Assembly: GCA_963831605.1 (NCBI GenBank)
Contig: CAWHQR010000001.1
Coordinates: forward strand, 202,477-266,476
From: DASUPK01 sp963831605
GTDB lineage: Bacteria > Actinomycetota > Thermoleophilia > Solirubrobacterales > 70-9
Length of the DNA stretch: 64,000 nt
Reading direction: 5' to 3'
Of the stretch, positions 52,662 through 60,203 are shown in pieces. The position numbers and the translations under genes are program-made. A model generated the notes under the pieces. It was not told the origin of the DNA and did not search any database. It was given only the letters and a program-made list of their open reading frames with translations. Each line of letters begins with the position of its first letter. Position 1 is the first letter of the stretch.

Positions 52662-52985
52662 CTAGAGCGTGAGCTTCGCCTGTTCCCGAATCCGGGGCCG
52701 GTGGTAGCGAGGAACGAATCGGGCCCCCGCTATGTCTCTTAATACCACCGGCGAGCCCTCCTCAAGAGGGCTCGCTGCTTTTGGAGGGCTTTGCCGAGAG
52801 CCAGGGGGCCGCGCGGTCGGTCGGATCGACGGTTCGGTCGCGAGTGGCCTGCCCGCGGCTTCTTTCCAAACTGACCGCTCAAACCGCATCAGAGCAACCC
52901 GCACGCCTAGCGCGACCACCGCGCCTGCGATGAGAGCCGCTGCGAGCCGATGGTCGCCGGGCAGGATCTGGATCGCAGACAGCAA
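52662..52985 (-). CDS. Possible membrane protein, 107 aa (uncertain)
   Basis: An N-terminal hydrophobic helix (AAALIAGAVVALGVRVALM) followed by a Pro/Ser-rich tail. Codon usage is acceptable, but the 3' half overlaps a tRNA scrap and a perfect hairpin at 52,751, and no ribosome site is clear, so it may be a chance frame or a truncated gene. Confidence 0.3.
   Translation of the reverse strand: MLSAIQILPGDHRLAAALIAGAVVALGVRVALMRFERSVWKEAAGRPLATEPSIRPTARPPGSRQSPPKAASPLEEGSPVVLRDIAGARFVPRYHRPRIREQAKLTL
52715..52732 (+). repeat. tRNA-fMet 3'-end scrap (short)
   Basis: CGAATCGGGCCCCCGCTA matches the end of tRNA-fMet except for two bases (CC to GG). About 40 bases upstream are also similar to the region before the scrap at 54,280. 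A hairpin follows but the GGGCATCAA pair is missing. Confidence 0.6.
52751..52782 (+). terminator. Intrinsic-type terminator
   Basis: Perfect 10-bp stem GCGAGCCCTC/GAGGGCTCGC, five-base loop, followed by TGCTTTT. It sits at the same place relative to the tRNA scrap as the hairpin after the true tRNA. Confidence 0.7.
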
Positions 52986-53123
52986 CGGGTCGGAGTATGT
53001 TCAGCGAGTTAGTGCGCATTCCTGACGGATGGTCGGGTTGGCGGTGATTGGGCAGGCGGCCTTCATTGACATCCCTCGGGTTCGCTGCACATTCACGCTG
53101 CCTCCCACATAAAGGAGTTACGC

Positions 53124-53867
53124 ATGGACGCAGGTTCCACATCCGCGGACAATCCGACCATCGTGCTGGTGCACGGCGCCTTCGCCGATGCCTCCAGCTG
53201 GAACGGTGTCGCCGAGCTGCTCATACGCCAGGACTACACCGTCGTCGCCCCGGCAAACCCACTGCGCGGCATCGCTTTCGACTCCGCCTACATCGCCAGC
53301 GCGGTCAACCAGATCGATGGTCCCGTGCTGCTGGTCGGCCACTCGTACGGGTGCGCCGTGAACACCAATGCTGCCACTTCCACCCCGAATGTGGTCGGCC
53401 TCGTCTACGTCGCGGGCTTCGCCCCGGACGAAGGCGAGCGTCTGGGTGAGGTCGAGGAGGGCTCGAAGGACAGCGTCCTCAACTCCGCCCTCGTCCCGCT
53501 TCAGTATCCGACCGGGAATGGCGAAGAGACGGAGGTGGAGTTCGCCATCAACCCCGAGCTCTTCCAGGAGGCCTTCGCGGCCGATTTGCCCGAGGATCAG
53601 ACCGCCGTCATGGCCGCCACCCAGCGACCCGTCGCCGAGTCGGCCTTCAGCGAGGCCAACGGACCGCCTGCCTGGAAGAACCTCCCGTCCTGGGCGGTCG
53701 TCGCGACCGGCGATAAGGCAGCGGGCGCCGACGTCACCCGTTCAATGGCGGAGCGGGCGGGCGCCGACATCGTCGAGGTCGCGGGCTCCCACGTGATCAT
53801 GATCTCCCAGCCGCAGGCGGTGACCGACCAGATCTTGAAGGCAGTCGGCGCTTCGGTCGCGGCATGA
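53124..53867 (+). CDS. Alpha/beta hydrolase, EstX/MenH-like
   Basis: A 247-residue hydrolase: IVLVHGAFADASSWNGVAEL (oxyanion), LLVGHSYGCAVN (nucleophile Ser), VVATGDKAAG (acid region) and VEVAGSHVIMISQP (catalytic His). Similar to the large actinobacterial group of small-ester hydrolases. AAAGGAG precedes the ATG. Its stop overlaps the cupin start (ATGA), so hydrolase and cupin form a coupled pair. Confidence 0.88.
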   Translation: MDAGSTSADNPTIVLVHGAFADASSWNGVAELLIRQDYTVVAPANPLRGIAFDSAYIASAVNQIDGPVLLVGHSYGCAVNTNAATSTPNVVGLVYVAGFAPDEGERLGEVEEGSKDSVLNSALVPLQYPTGNGEETEVEFAINPELFQEAFAADLPEDQTAVMAATQRPVAESAFSEANGPPAWKNLPSWAVVATGDKAAGADVTRSMAERAGADIVEVAGSHVIMISQPQAVTDQILKAVGASVAA

Positions 53868-54220
53868 CCGCGGCAGAGGGTCCGGGCGACGAGCTCGCCG
53901 AGAGGCTCCAACGGACCGAGCTCCAGCACAAGGCGTCCTCGATCCCAGGGAGGGAGATCGTCCAGGTACTCACTGAGATTCCCGCCGGAGTCGAGTCGGG
54001 TTGGCATCAGCACCCGGGTGAGGAGGTCGGCTACATCCTCGCCGGCACTGTGGAGATGAGAATCAAGGGCCAGCCGACACTCACGCTGCACGCCGGCGAC
54101 CCATTCCTGATGCCGCCCCGCACGCCGCACAACGCTCTGGATCTGGGCCCGGAGACAGGGAAGATGCTGTCGACCTACATCGTCGAGGTGGGCGAGCCGC
54201 TCGCGACCTTCACCGATTGA
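53864..54220 (+). CDS. Cupin domain protein
   Basis: A 118-residue single-domain cupin. Motif 1 is SGWHQHPGEEVGYILAGTVE, with His, His and Glu metal ligands, and motif 2 PFLMPPRTPHNALDLG, with the last His. It could be a small dioxygenase or isomerase, or bind the product of the coupled hydrolase. ATG overlaps the hydrolase stop. Substrate unknown. Confidence 0.88.
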   Translation: MTAAEGPGDELAERLQRTELQHKASSIPGREIVQVLTEIPAGVESGWHQHPGEEVGYILAGTVEMRIKGQPTLTLHAGDPFLMPPRTPHNALDLGPETGKMLSTYIVEVGEPLATFTD

Positions 54221-54279
54221 GAGTCACCGGTCTGCGAGTAAGCGCACCGAAACCTGGGCCGTGGCGTCATAGCAAGAAA

Positions 54280-54297
54280 CGAATCGGGCCCCCGCTA
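54280..54297 (+). repeat. tRNA-fMet 3'-end scrap with full attachment-unit context
   Basis: The same 18-base scrap as at 52,715, here followed by ACTTACGAAAG (the tRNA has ACTCACGAAGG), the hairpin at 54,302 and the GGGCATCAA pair at 54,368. All parts of the attachment unit are present in order, so this is probably a decayed junction of an earlier insertion. Confidence 0.7.
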
Positions 54298-54301
54298 CTT
54301 A

Positions 54302-54338
54302 CGAAAGCCCTCCACCCTCCACACGGAGGGCTTTCGTT
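54302..54338 (+). terminator. Hairpin of the decayed attachment unit
   Basis: Perfect 12-bp stem CGAAAGCCCTCC/GGAGGGCTTTCG with an 11-base loop and TT after it; would also terminate the hydrolase-cupin transcript. Confidence 0.75.
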
Positions 54339-54367
54339 GCCAGGAATCTCCAAGGTCACTTGCCCTC

Positions 54368-54388
54368 GGGCATCAATCGGGCATCAAT
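54368..54388 (+). repeat. Doubled GGGCATCAA motif, copy 2
   Basis: Two GGGCATCAAT units 11 bases apart, 71 bases after the tRNA scrap; the CCCTC before them is also shared with copy 1. Confidence 0.6.
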
Positions 54389-54400
54389 AGCCTGGAGGTC

Positions 54401-54595
54401 ATGGCCCGCTGGTTCGTCTTCGCGTGAGCGGTTCCGGGGTCCGACTACACCGCGTACCTCGCGGCCTTCCCGGGGGAGTGGCTGGCGGCGATCCATGACG
54501 AGTTCGGAGCGCGGCTCTTGGAAAAGAACGTGCGCTCATTTCTCCAGTTCACCGGGAGGCATGGAGCGACCCTAACGCGAAGAAGCGCCCGCTAG
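54401..54595 (+). pseudogene. Fragment of an AIPR-type abortive phage resistance protein
   Basis: After an in-frame TGA at 54,425 the frame reads DYTAYLAAFPGEWLAAIHDE then FGARLLEKNVRSFLQFTG, closely resembling the signature of AIPR (abortive infection) proteins, (L)YDEYG-RLLE-NVRSFLQ. About 50 codons remain, then the frame ends. Nothing else of the gene is present. It lies directly after a decayed attachment unit, so it is probably the leftover of cargo from an earlier insertion. Confidence 0.6.
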
Positions 54596-54712
54596 CTAGG
54601 ACGGGGGCTTCTCCGCAATTCTGCCAGCCCGGGCGCGCCTACTCTGGCGGCGCGGGGGGCTAGGCCAGTCGTATCACGACTATCGCTTCTCGTCCGAAGC
54701 GGCTATCCGCCG

Positions 54713-55540
54713 CTACTTCTTGTGGCGCACCTTGCCGAGCACTAAGTCGATGGGCGCGGTGTCGGAGATCGAGCTGCCGGCGACGGCGCTCTGGGCTCGC
54801 ACGAACTTCGCCTTCTTGCGCCTTGCCTTGTTCGTCGGACGGCGGATCTTGCCGACGGTGCAGTCAGCCGCGGCCAGCGCCTGCCTGGCGGCTCCGATCT
54901 TCGTGCCGGTCAACGCCGGGACAATGCAGTAGCGGACGTCGGCGTTGAAGCCGAGCTCTCCGTTGGCGCCGTAGGGGTTCGTATACGGAAGGGTGTCGCC
55001 GTCCGCGAGCGCGGGATTCCAGTCCGTATAGGTTGCGCCGGTGGCGGTCGTGAACCCGATCGCGTCCGAGTTGTTCGTGTTGTCGTACCCAACGATCTGG
55101 CCGGCCTTGATCGGCAGGTTGGCCGGGAAGGTCTCAGTTGCGTTGGTCGTGGGGGTCACTGGTGGGCCGGTGCCCGCGCCTGTGTAGGTGATGCCGCCGA
55201 CCGGTGTCAGCACACGCAGGCGGAAGGGGCCGCCGGTGGCCTCGACGATCCGCCAGCGCACGATCGTCCCGTCAGACGGGGAAGTGAGGTTCGCGCCTGG
55301 GGGCAGACCTGTGTTCGCCCAGGTACCGGCCAGGCCTGCCATTCCCGAAGAGAACGTTCCGGTCAGCGGGCTTCCGATCGTGACCGTCGCCGCCCGCGCC
55401 GCTGACGCAGTTAGTAGCGCCAGCAGAATCGCGAGCGCAAGTGCGAGGCGGAGCTGGCCGCCCGACCTCCTCCGCGCTCCCTGTCTTAAGTCTCCTCGCT
55501 CGATAGCCCGGACCCTACGCGTCGTTTTCCCAGGCGGCAA
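54713..55540 (-). CDS. Secreted protein with C-terminal PASTA domain
   Basis: A 275-residue exported protein: signal peptide LALALAILLALLTASAARAA near residue 40, a beta-rich domain starting TVTIGSPLTGTFSSG, then a PASTA domain (CIVPALTGTKIGAARQALAA, AADCTVGKI) and a basic tail. PASTA domains bind cell-wall muropeptides. The N-terminal extension before the signal is long, so a later start is possible. Function otherwise unknown; similar proteins recur in Solirubrobacterales. Confidence 0.75.
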   Translation of the reverse strand: MPPGKTTRRVRAIERGDLRQGARRRSGGQLRLALALAILLALLTASAARAATVTIGSPLTGTFSSGMAGLAGTWANTGLPPGANLTSPSDGTIVRWRIVEATGGPFRLRVLTPVGGITYTGAGTGPPVTPTTNATETFPANLPIKAGQIVGYDNTNNSDAIGFTTATGATYTDWNPALADGDTLPYTNPYGANGELGFNADVRYCIVPALTGTKIGAARQALAAADCTVGKIRRPTNKARRKKAKFVRAQSAVAGSSISDTAPIDLVLGKVRHKK

Positions 55541-55768
55541 GCCGACAATCGGGTAGCCGGACGAGTAGCCGCTTTGGACGAAAAGTGGCCGGCCGCACGG
55601 CTAAGACCGTCGTCTGCCTAGCCGCTCGGTGCGGTCTTACCAACCACACTCCCCCAAAATGGGACCCGGACCTGCCAGTGTGTGGCCCACTAGGGCCACC
55701 GACAGCGATCCCTGCAACCGGGGCGCGCGGTCAAGGGCTATAGATGCGCTAACACGAGAGGGGCAACC
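55541..55768. other. Intergenic region, no gene seen
   Basis: Contains TTTGGACGAAAAG at 55,572, also found near 48,848 before leader B, and no coding frame of normal composition. Confidence 0.3.
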
Positions 55769-55969
55769 ATGCTCCCTGGCACGACGCTCGCCGAAGGGCA
55801 CGTCCACATGATGCTCACGGTTGGGTCCCCGTTCGATGAGATCGAGGACTACATCAACAAGACCAAGCTGCGCGATCTCCAGAAGTCGGCGCTTTGGCTG
55901 ATCGCCTGGTCGGGGCAGGAACCCTCCGTCCAACGCCGAGTTGCCCACGAGGCCTTGACCCTCAGCTGA
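55769..55969 (+). CDS. Hypothetical protein, 66 aa
   Basis: A small acidic protein (EGHVHMMLTVGSPFDEIEDY, then a helix LQKSALWLIAWSGQEPSVQR). AGAGGGG precedes the ATG and a perfect hairpin follows the stop, which supports a real gene. No family recognised. Confidence 0.55.
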   Translation: MLPGTTLAEGHVHMMLTVGSPFDEIEDYINKTKLRDLQKSALWLIAWSGQEPSVQRRVAHEALTLS

Positions 55970-56005
55970 ACGTCCGTCTCCTCGACCGCAAGGGTCATCA
56001 GCGGC

Positions 56006-56031
56006 CCGGGGCCCTCTTTCGAGGGCCCCGG
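56006..56031 (+). terminator. Hairpin after the 66-aa gene
   Basis: Perfect 11-bp stem CCGGGGCCCTC/GAGGGCCCCGG with a TTTC loop; no U-run. Confidence 0.65.
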
Positions 56032-56074
56032 ATCCACAGCAGACAAACTACGCCGCGGCTGCCTCAGAGCCCAC

Positions 56075-56098
56075 CGAACGACTTGAATGCTTCTCATA
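56075..56098 (+). repeat. Half attachment site matching the flank of the 58.6 kb repeat
   Basis: GAACGACTTGAATGCTTCTCATA matches the 23 bases at 58,631-58,653 with one change, but the tRNA part that should follow is missing. It appears to be an element-derived arm without its tRNA half. Confidence 0.5.
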
Positions 56099-56119
56099 CA
56101 GGAGCTCCATACTCTGCGC

Positions 56120-57310
56120 ATGGCAGTCGTCGACGCCGAACAGCGCCCGACACCAGAGAGAACCCCTCCCGCCGGTCTAACCGCCCTGATCGAGCGTTTC
56201 GACCCCGACGTAATCGACGTGCCCAGCGGTTCGGCGCGCATCCGCCTGGCCGTTGATGGCGAGGGCGAGTGGGACGCGGTGATCGATGACGGCGCGATCG
56301 AGTTGCAGCCGGCGGGCGACCGCCAGCCCGACGCCCTGTTGAGCGCCGACTGGGCAACCTGGGAGCAGATCGCCCGTGACGTGCGCGGAGGAATGGTCGC
56401 CTTCCGCGAGCGTCGCCTGAGCGTGCGGCAGAACCTGCACCTCGGCGTCGGCTTCCTTGCCGCCACCAGCGCGATAGCCGACGAGCGCCGGCTTCGCTTC
56501 GAAGCCGTCCGCACCCGGCTCGGCAAGATCTCGACGCTCTCAGCGGGCGAGGGCGATCCCGTCATCTGCGTGCACGGGCTGGGCGCGACCAAGGCGTCAT
56601 TCCTCCCCACAGTCGCCGCGCTCTCCGACCACCATCGAGTGATTGCGATGGACCTGCCGGGGTTCGGCGATTCCGACAAGCCGCTCGGCGCCCCCTACGA
56701 CGCTCCCTACTTCGCTCGCGCAATCGAGGCCCTGCTCGACGAGCTGGAGATCGAGCGCGCCCATCTGATCGGCAACAGCATGGGCGGGCGCGTGGCGATC
56801 GAGATGGGGCTGCTGCGACCCGAGCGCACTGGGAGGATGGCCCTGCTCTGCCCGGCGCTCGCCTGGTTGCGAAGTCGCCGCTGGCGCTGGCTGCTGCAGG
56901 CACCGCTCCCCATGCTCGGCTTGATCCAGCCTGCGCCGCGCGTGATCACCGAGCCGATCGTCCGCAACCTCGTCCCGGGTGGCAAGGACGGCTGGTCGGC
57001 CGCGGGCGTCGATGAGTTCCTGCGCTCCTATCTCACCCCGCGCGGTCGGGTTGCCTTTTACGAGGCAGCCCGAAGCATCTACATCGACGAGCCGCACGGC
57101 GAACGCGGTTTCTGGACGCGACTCGCCCAGATGTCGCCCCGGACACTGTTCATCTGGGGTCGCCACGATCAGCTCGTGCCGCTGGCCTTCAGGAAGCACG
57201 TCGAGCGGGCACTTCCCGCGGCGCGTCACCTGGAGCTCGACTGCGGCCATGTGCCGCAGCTCGAGGCACCGAAGCAAACCCACGACGCGATCCGGGAGTT
57301 CTTCGCCTGA
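56120..57310 (+). CDS. SCP2-like domain fused to an alpha/beta hydrolase
   Basis: A 396-residue two-domain protein. Residues about 20-120 look like a sterol-carrier-protein-2 lipid-binding domain (RIRLAVDGEGEWDAVIDDGA, DALLSADWATWEQIARDVRG). Residues 140-395 are an alpha/beta hydrolase: VICVHGLGATKASFLPTVAA, LIGNSMGGRVAIEMG (Ser), FIWGRHDQLVP (Asp) and LDCGHVPQLEAP (His). This suggests hydrolysis of a lipidic ester delivered by the SCP2 part. ATG 56120 is preferred over 56087. The stop overlaps the next start (TGATG). Confidence 0.85.
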   Translation: MAVVDAEQRPTPERTPPAGLTALIERFDPDVIDVPSGSARIRLAVDGEGEWDAVIDDGAIELQPAGDRQPDALLSADWATWEQIARDVRGGMVAFRERRLSVRQNLHLGVGFLAATSAIADERRLRFEAVRTRLGKISTLSAGEGDPVICVHGLGATKASFLPTVAALSDHHRVIAMDLPGFGDSDKPLGAPYDAPYFARAIEALLDELEIERAHLIGNSMGGRVAIEMGLLRPERTGRMALLCPALAWLRSRRWRWLLQAPLPMLGLIQPAPRVITEPIVRNLVPGGKDGWSAAGVDEFLRSYLTPRGRVAFYEAARSIYIDEPHGERGFWTRLAQMSPRTLFIWGRHDQLVPLAFRKHVERALPAARHLELDCGHVPQLEAPKQTHDAIREFFA

Positions 57311-57966
57311 TGGCCATCCTGATCGGCCACGGTGGCGCGAGCGCGATCGCTCCGGCGAATACGATCGCATCGTTCGACGCAGCCCAGCGAGCGGGCGTCG
57401 ACATGATCGAGTTCGACGTCCGGCCTCGGGGATCGCGGTTGCTGGTGGCACACCTCGCCCCCCAGGCTCGCCGCCGCGGCTGCCTGTCCCTCGACGAGGC
57501 CCTGGACCACCTCGGGCAGCCGCGCTTCTCGGGGATCGGGCTGAACGTGGACGTCAAGGGCCAGGGCTGCGAATCGGCGATGGTGGCGATGCTGCGCGGG
57601 CACGGCCTGCTGGAGCGTTCCCTGATCTCTTCTCAGTCGGCGGACATCGTCGACACCGTGCGGACGGTCGCTGCGAACGCCCGGACGGCAATCTCGATCG
57701 GTGGATACATATCTCGCCGTGCCAACCGCTGGCACCCACGCGCCTGGCGTGAGCGGTTGCTGCATGAGCTCGCCGCCGGCCGCTTCGGCGATGTGATGCT
57801 GCACCACAAGCTCGTGGATGCTGAGATCGCGGATGCCATCGGGCGACTCGGTCGCCGGCTGTTCGCCTGGACTGTCGACGAACCGGCGCTGTTCGCGAGG
57901 ATCGCCGATCTCGGCGTCGCCGGTGTGGCGACGAATGACCCGGCGCGCCTCCGGGCGGCGCGTTGA
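57310..57966 (+). CDS. Glycerophosphodiester phosphodiesterase family protein
   Basis: A 218-residue TIM-barrel GDPD. It begins LIGHGGASAIAPANTIASFD and MIEFDVRPRG, with VAHLAPQ, a middle GLNVDVKG and a C-terminal FAWTVDEPA, VAGVATNDP. The usual metal motif RG-x-PENT is changed to HGG-x-APANT, so the Glu is lost, and the His of HD is followed by L, so activity may be altered. Coupled to the SCP2-hydrolase, which together suggest phospholipid breakdown. Confidence 0.8.
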   Translation: MAILIGHGGASAIAPANTIASFDAAQRAGVDMIEFDVRPRGSRLLVAHLAPQARRRGCLSLDEALDHLGQPRFSGIGLNVDVKGQGCESAMVAMLRGHGLLERSLISSQSADIVDTVRTVAANARTAISIGGYISRRANRWHPRAWRERLLHELAAGRFGDVMLHHKLVDAEIADAIGRLGRRLFAWTVDEPALFARIADLGVAGVATNDPARLRAAR

Positions 57967-58059
57967 TAGGCGTTCAGCCTGACACTCCGCTGTAGCGACT
58001 CGGTGCGCAGCCTCGGCTGAAGGCATCAGGGGGAAACGGCCCCGGGGCGTCCCGCCCCA

Positions 58060-58476
58060 CTAGCCCCGTGCGGTTACGCCCTTCGAGCGGGTCTTTGCGC
58101 CCTTCGCCCGAGTCTTTGCGCCCTTCGCCCGAGTCTTTGCGCCCTTCGCCCGAGTCTTTGCGCCCTTCGTGCCGGTCCTTGCGCCCTTGGCCCGGGAGGA
58201 CGCCGGCTCCTCGGTCAGCGCCTTTTGGAGCCCGCGCATGTCGGCCGAGAGCGCGCGATTCAGCTTGCCCAGATCCCGGCGCTGATTCTTCAGGAGCTGC
58301 TGCACATTGCGGACCATGTTGCTCCGGCCCCGGCCCAGATCCTTCTGCAGCTCGGCCAGCGCCTTCTGGACCTCATCGAGCGATCCGCCGGCACGCTTCA
58401 GCGCCGCCTCCGCCCGCTTTTTCGTCGTATCGGCCGACGCACGTACGCGCTCCGGCGTCTTCTTAGTTGCTGGCAT
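58060..58476 (-). CDS. Basic Lys/Ala/Gly/Thr-repeat protein, 138 aa
   Basis: An N-terminal helical domain (RASADTTKKRAEAALKRAGG, EVQKALAELQKDLGRGRSNM) and a C-terminal tail of KGAKTRA repeats, the kind of tail found in histone H1-like and HupB-like proteins. The tail comes from the 21-bp tandem repeat at 58,091. GGTAAGGAGCG lies before the ATG. DNA compaction is the natural guess; the helical part also resembles phasins. Confidence 0.7.
   Translation of the reverse strand: MPATKKTPERVRASADTTKKRAEAALKRAGGSLDEVQKALAELQKDLGRGRSNMVRNVQQLLKNQRRDLGKLNRALSADMRGLQKALTEEPASSRAKGARTGTKGAKTRAKGAKTRAKGAKTRAKGAKTRSKGVTARG
58091..58174 (+). repeat. 21-bp tandem repeat, four copies
   Basis: Three perfect units of GTCTTTGCGCCCTTCGCCCG plus A and a fourth degenerate one, encoding (minus strand) the KGAKTRA repeats. 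The copy number is likely to vary between strains by slippage. Confidence 0.9.
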
Positions 58477-58647
58477 GGGCGCTCCTTACCTCGGGAACCT
58501 CACGAGTCTACGCCGCCGCACGACACTGCATCGGGACGCCGAGGTACCAGCCGTGGTACCGAACTGAGCGAAACTGAGCTGACCTCAACCGATCTCAGCA
58601 TGACTGGCGTGAGTCAACAAAGAGCCGAACGAACGACTTGAAGGCTT

Positions 58648-58692
<45 letters not shown>

Positions 58693-58697
<5 letters not shown>

Positions 58698-58722
58698 AGG
58701 CCCGGAGATCCGGGCCTTTCGT
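58693..58722 (+). terminator. Hairpin of the distal attachment unit
   Basis: Perfect 13-bp stem ACGAAAGGCCCGG/CCGGGCCTTTCGT with an AGAT loop, partly overlapping the repeat; same position as the tRNA terminator but a different sequence. Confidence 0.75.
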
Positions 58723-58752
58723 ATGTCTAGGCCCAGCAAAAGGGGTCTGGGC

Positions 58753-58773
58753 GGGCATCACTCGGGCATCAAT
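58753..58773 (+). repeat. Doubled GGGCATCAA motif, copy 3
   Basis: GGGCATCAC-T-CGGGCATCAAT, units 11 bases apart, 64 bases after the tRNA end, exactly the spacing of copy 1. Confidence 0.6.
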
Positions 58774-58850
58774 TTGTCGAAGGGCAATCGGCCCGGGCGG
58801 GCGCGCGAATAGGCTGGTGTACCAAAGTTGTCGACCCGGCTCACACCCCA

Positions 58851-59708
58851 ATGCCGTCTGATCTGGCCGCAGAGCCGCAGCCCGGTCTGTATCGCGATGA
58901 CCCCGAAGAGAATCCCACGATCACGTTGATGGCCGAAGGCCATACCCAAGCCTCGCCGGCGGTCGAACAGGCCGTCGAGCTTTTTCAGCCCGCCCGCAGG
59001 CCCGCCGTGTTGCGACTCGAGCATGGCTACCTCGATTTGCTCGGCGAGCAGGACCCGACCGGATCCCATCTCGGCCAACGGCTGATGCTGAGCAGCGCAT
59101 TGGCGCTGATCTATGAGCGCCTCTGGCGCCCGCTCGGTGGTCGCCTGCTGATGGGAGCCCCGGGCCCGGGGATGCGCGAAGAGCACCACATCGCGCTGGA
59201 CATGCTCGCTCCCTCACGCGGCGATCGGGTGCTCGATGTCGCTTGCGGGCCCGGAAACTTCACAAGGGACTTCGCCCGTGCCACGAGCGACGGCCTCGTC
59301 GTGGGCATCGATGCCTCGGAGACGATGCTCGCCCTTGCCGTAAGGCAGACCGAGAGCGCCAGCGTCGCGTATGTGCGCGGGGACGCTTGTGCGTTGCCCT
59401 TTCACGACGGAAGCTTCGCTGCTGTTTGCTGCTTCGCTGCGCTGTATCTGATCGAGGAGCCGATGCGAGCGGTCGATGAGATCGCGCGTGTGCTCGCTCC
59501 GGGCGGTCGAGTCGCGCTGCTCTCCAGCTGCAACCGGGGCCCGTTGCCTGCCCCCGTATCCAACGCGGTGGTGCGCAGGCTGAGCGGCGTGCGGATCTTC
59601 GCCCAGGATGAGTTGACGCAGGCTTTGGCCGATCGTGGTCTGACTGGCGTCGAGCAGCGCGTGTTCGGCTTTGCGCAGTTCGTGTCAGCCCGCAAGCCGG
59701 CGCGCTGA
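58851..59708 (+). CDS. SAM-dependent methyltransferase (Methyltransf_11 type)
   Basis: A 285-residue class I methyltransferase. The SAM loop is VLDVACGPGNFTRDFARA, with VVGIDASETMLALA, GDACALPFHDGSFAAVCCFA and EIARVLAPGGRVALLSSC following. The N-terminal 100 residues before the loop are helical and typical of the UbiE/MenG-like group in actinobacteria. The start is ATG 58851. The first gene after the island. Substrate unknown. Confidence 0.85.
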   Translation: MPSDLAAEPQPGLYRDDPEENPTITLMAEGHTQASPAVEQAVELFQPARRPAVLRLEHGYLDLLGEQDPTGSHLGQRLMLSSALALIYERLWRPLGGRLLMGAPGPGMREEHHIALDMLAPSRGDRVLDVACGPGNFTRDFARATSDGLVVGIDASETMLALAVRQTESASVAYVRGDACALPFHDGSFAAVCCFAALYLIEEPMRAVDEIARVLAPGGRVALLSSCNRGPLPAPVSNAVVRRLSGVRIFAQDELTQALADRGLTGVEQRVFGFAQFVSARKPAR

Positions 59709-59852
59709 CGGGGGAGCATCGCCGACGCCTACGATCGCCCCCGTGCTGATCGCGCCCGGGCTTGGATGAACGAGGAGCGGCGAGGTCCGTGCCGAGATGC
59801 CGGTGTCTCAGGCGCGCCATTCTGAGCGAACGGCTCCCGGCATGATTGGGGC

Positions 59853-59969
59853 GTGGCACAGCTAACTATCGCCGACTGGCGAAGCGCTCGGGGTCTACGA
59901 CCCCCGTGCGCTACACGCGGCGCAGCAACTCGAGCTGCTCAGGTACCTCGCCGACTTTGCTGAAGGTCA
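59853..59969 (+). pseudogene. N-terminal fragment of a class III cyclase regulatory region
   Basis: The frame from GTG 59853 (VAQLTIADWRSA) continues after a one-base shift as LGVYDPRALHAAQQLELLRY then LADFAEGQ, a pattern familiar from the N-terminal (autoinhibitory) region of actinobacterial adenylate cyclases. It ends after about 40 codons at the convergent ferredoxin gene. No cyclase domain follows. Confidence 0.45.
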
Positions 59970-60203
59970 GTCACGAATGCCGTCGCCTTGGCCCTCAGCT
60001 CGCCGTGACTCGAGCAGGAGAGCGAGCGTCGGGCAAGCCTCAGCCGCCCGCTGGGCATGCTCGACGAACTGATACGGGATCGGGGCCTCATCGACGATCG
60101 GATAGCCCCATTCGTCGAGGACGATCCACTCTGGAAAGAGCTCTGCGCAAAGACCGTGGGCCTCACAAGCGATTGGATTGACTCGTAGGTGCTGTTTTTT
60201 CAT
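59967..60203 (-). CDS. Ferredoxin, 3Fe-4S type
   Basis: A 78-residue ferredoxin: C13 and C19 (ACEAHGLCAELFP) and C57 followed by Pro (EACPTLALL) are the three ligands of the actinobacterial single-cluster ferredoxins, with a His at the usual second-Cys position, so a 3Fe-4S cluster is expected. ATG 60203 overlaps the stop of the NuoF-like gene (ATGA). Terminal gene of the electron-transfer operon; probably takes electrons from the NuoF-like protein. Confidence 0.88.
   Translation of the reverse strand: MKKQHLRVNPIACEAHGLCAELFPEWIVLDEWGYPIVDEAPIPYQFVEHAQRAAEACPTLALLLESRRAEGQGDGIRD

Noticed and set aside
49907..58174. CRISPR array
   Set aside because: The tandem repeats at 49,907 and 58,091 have no spacers and are in-frame coding repeats.
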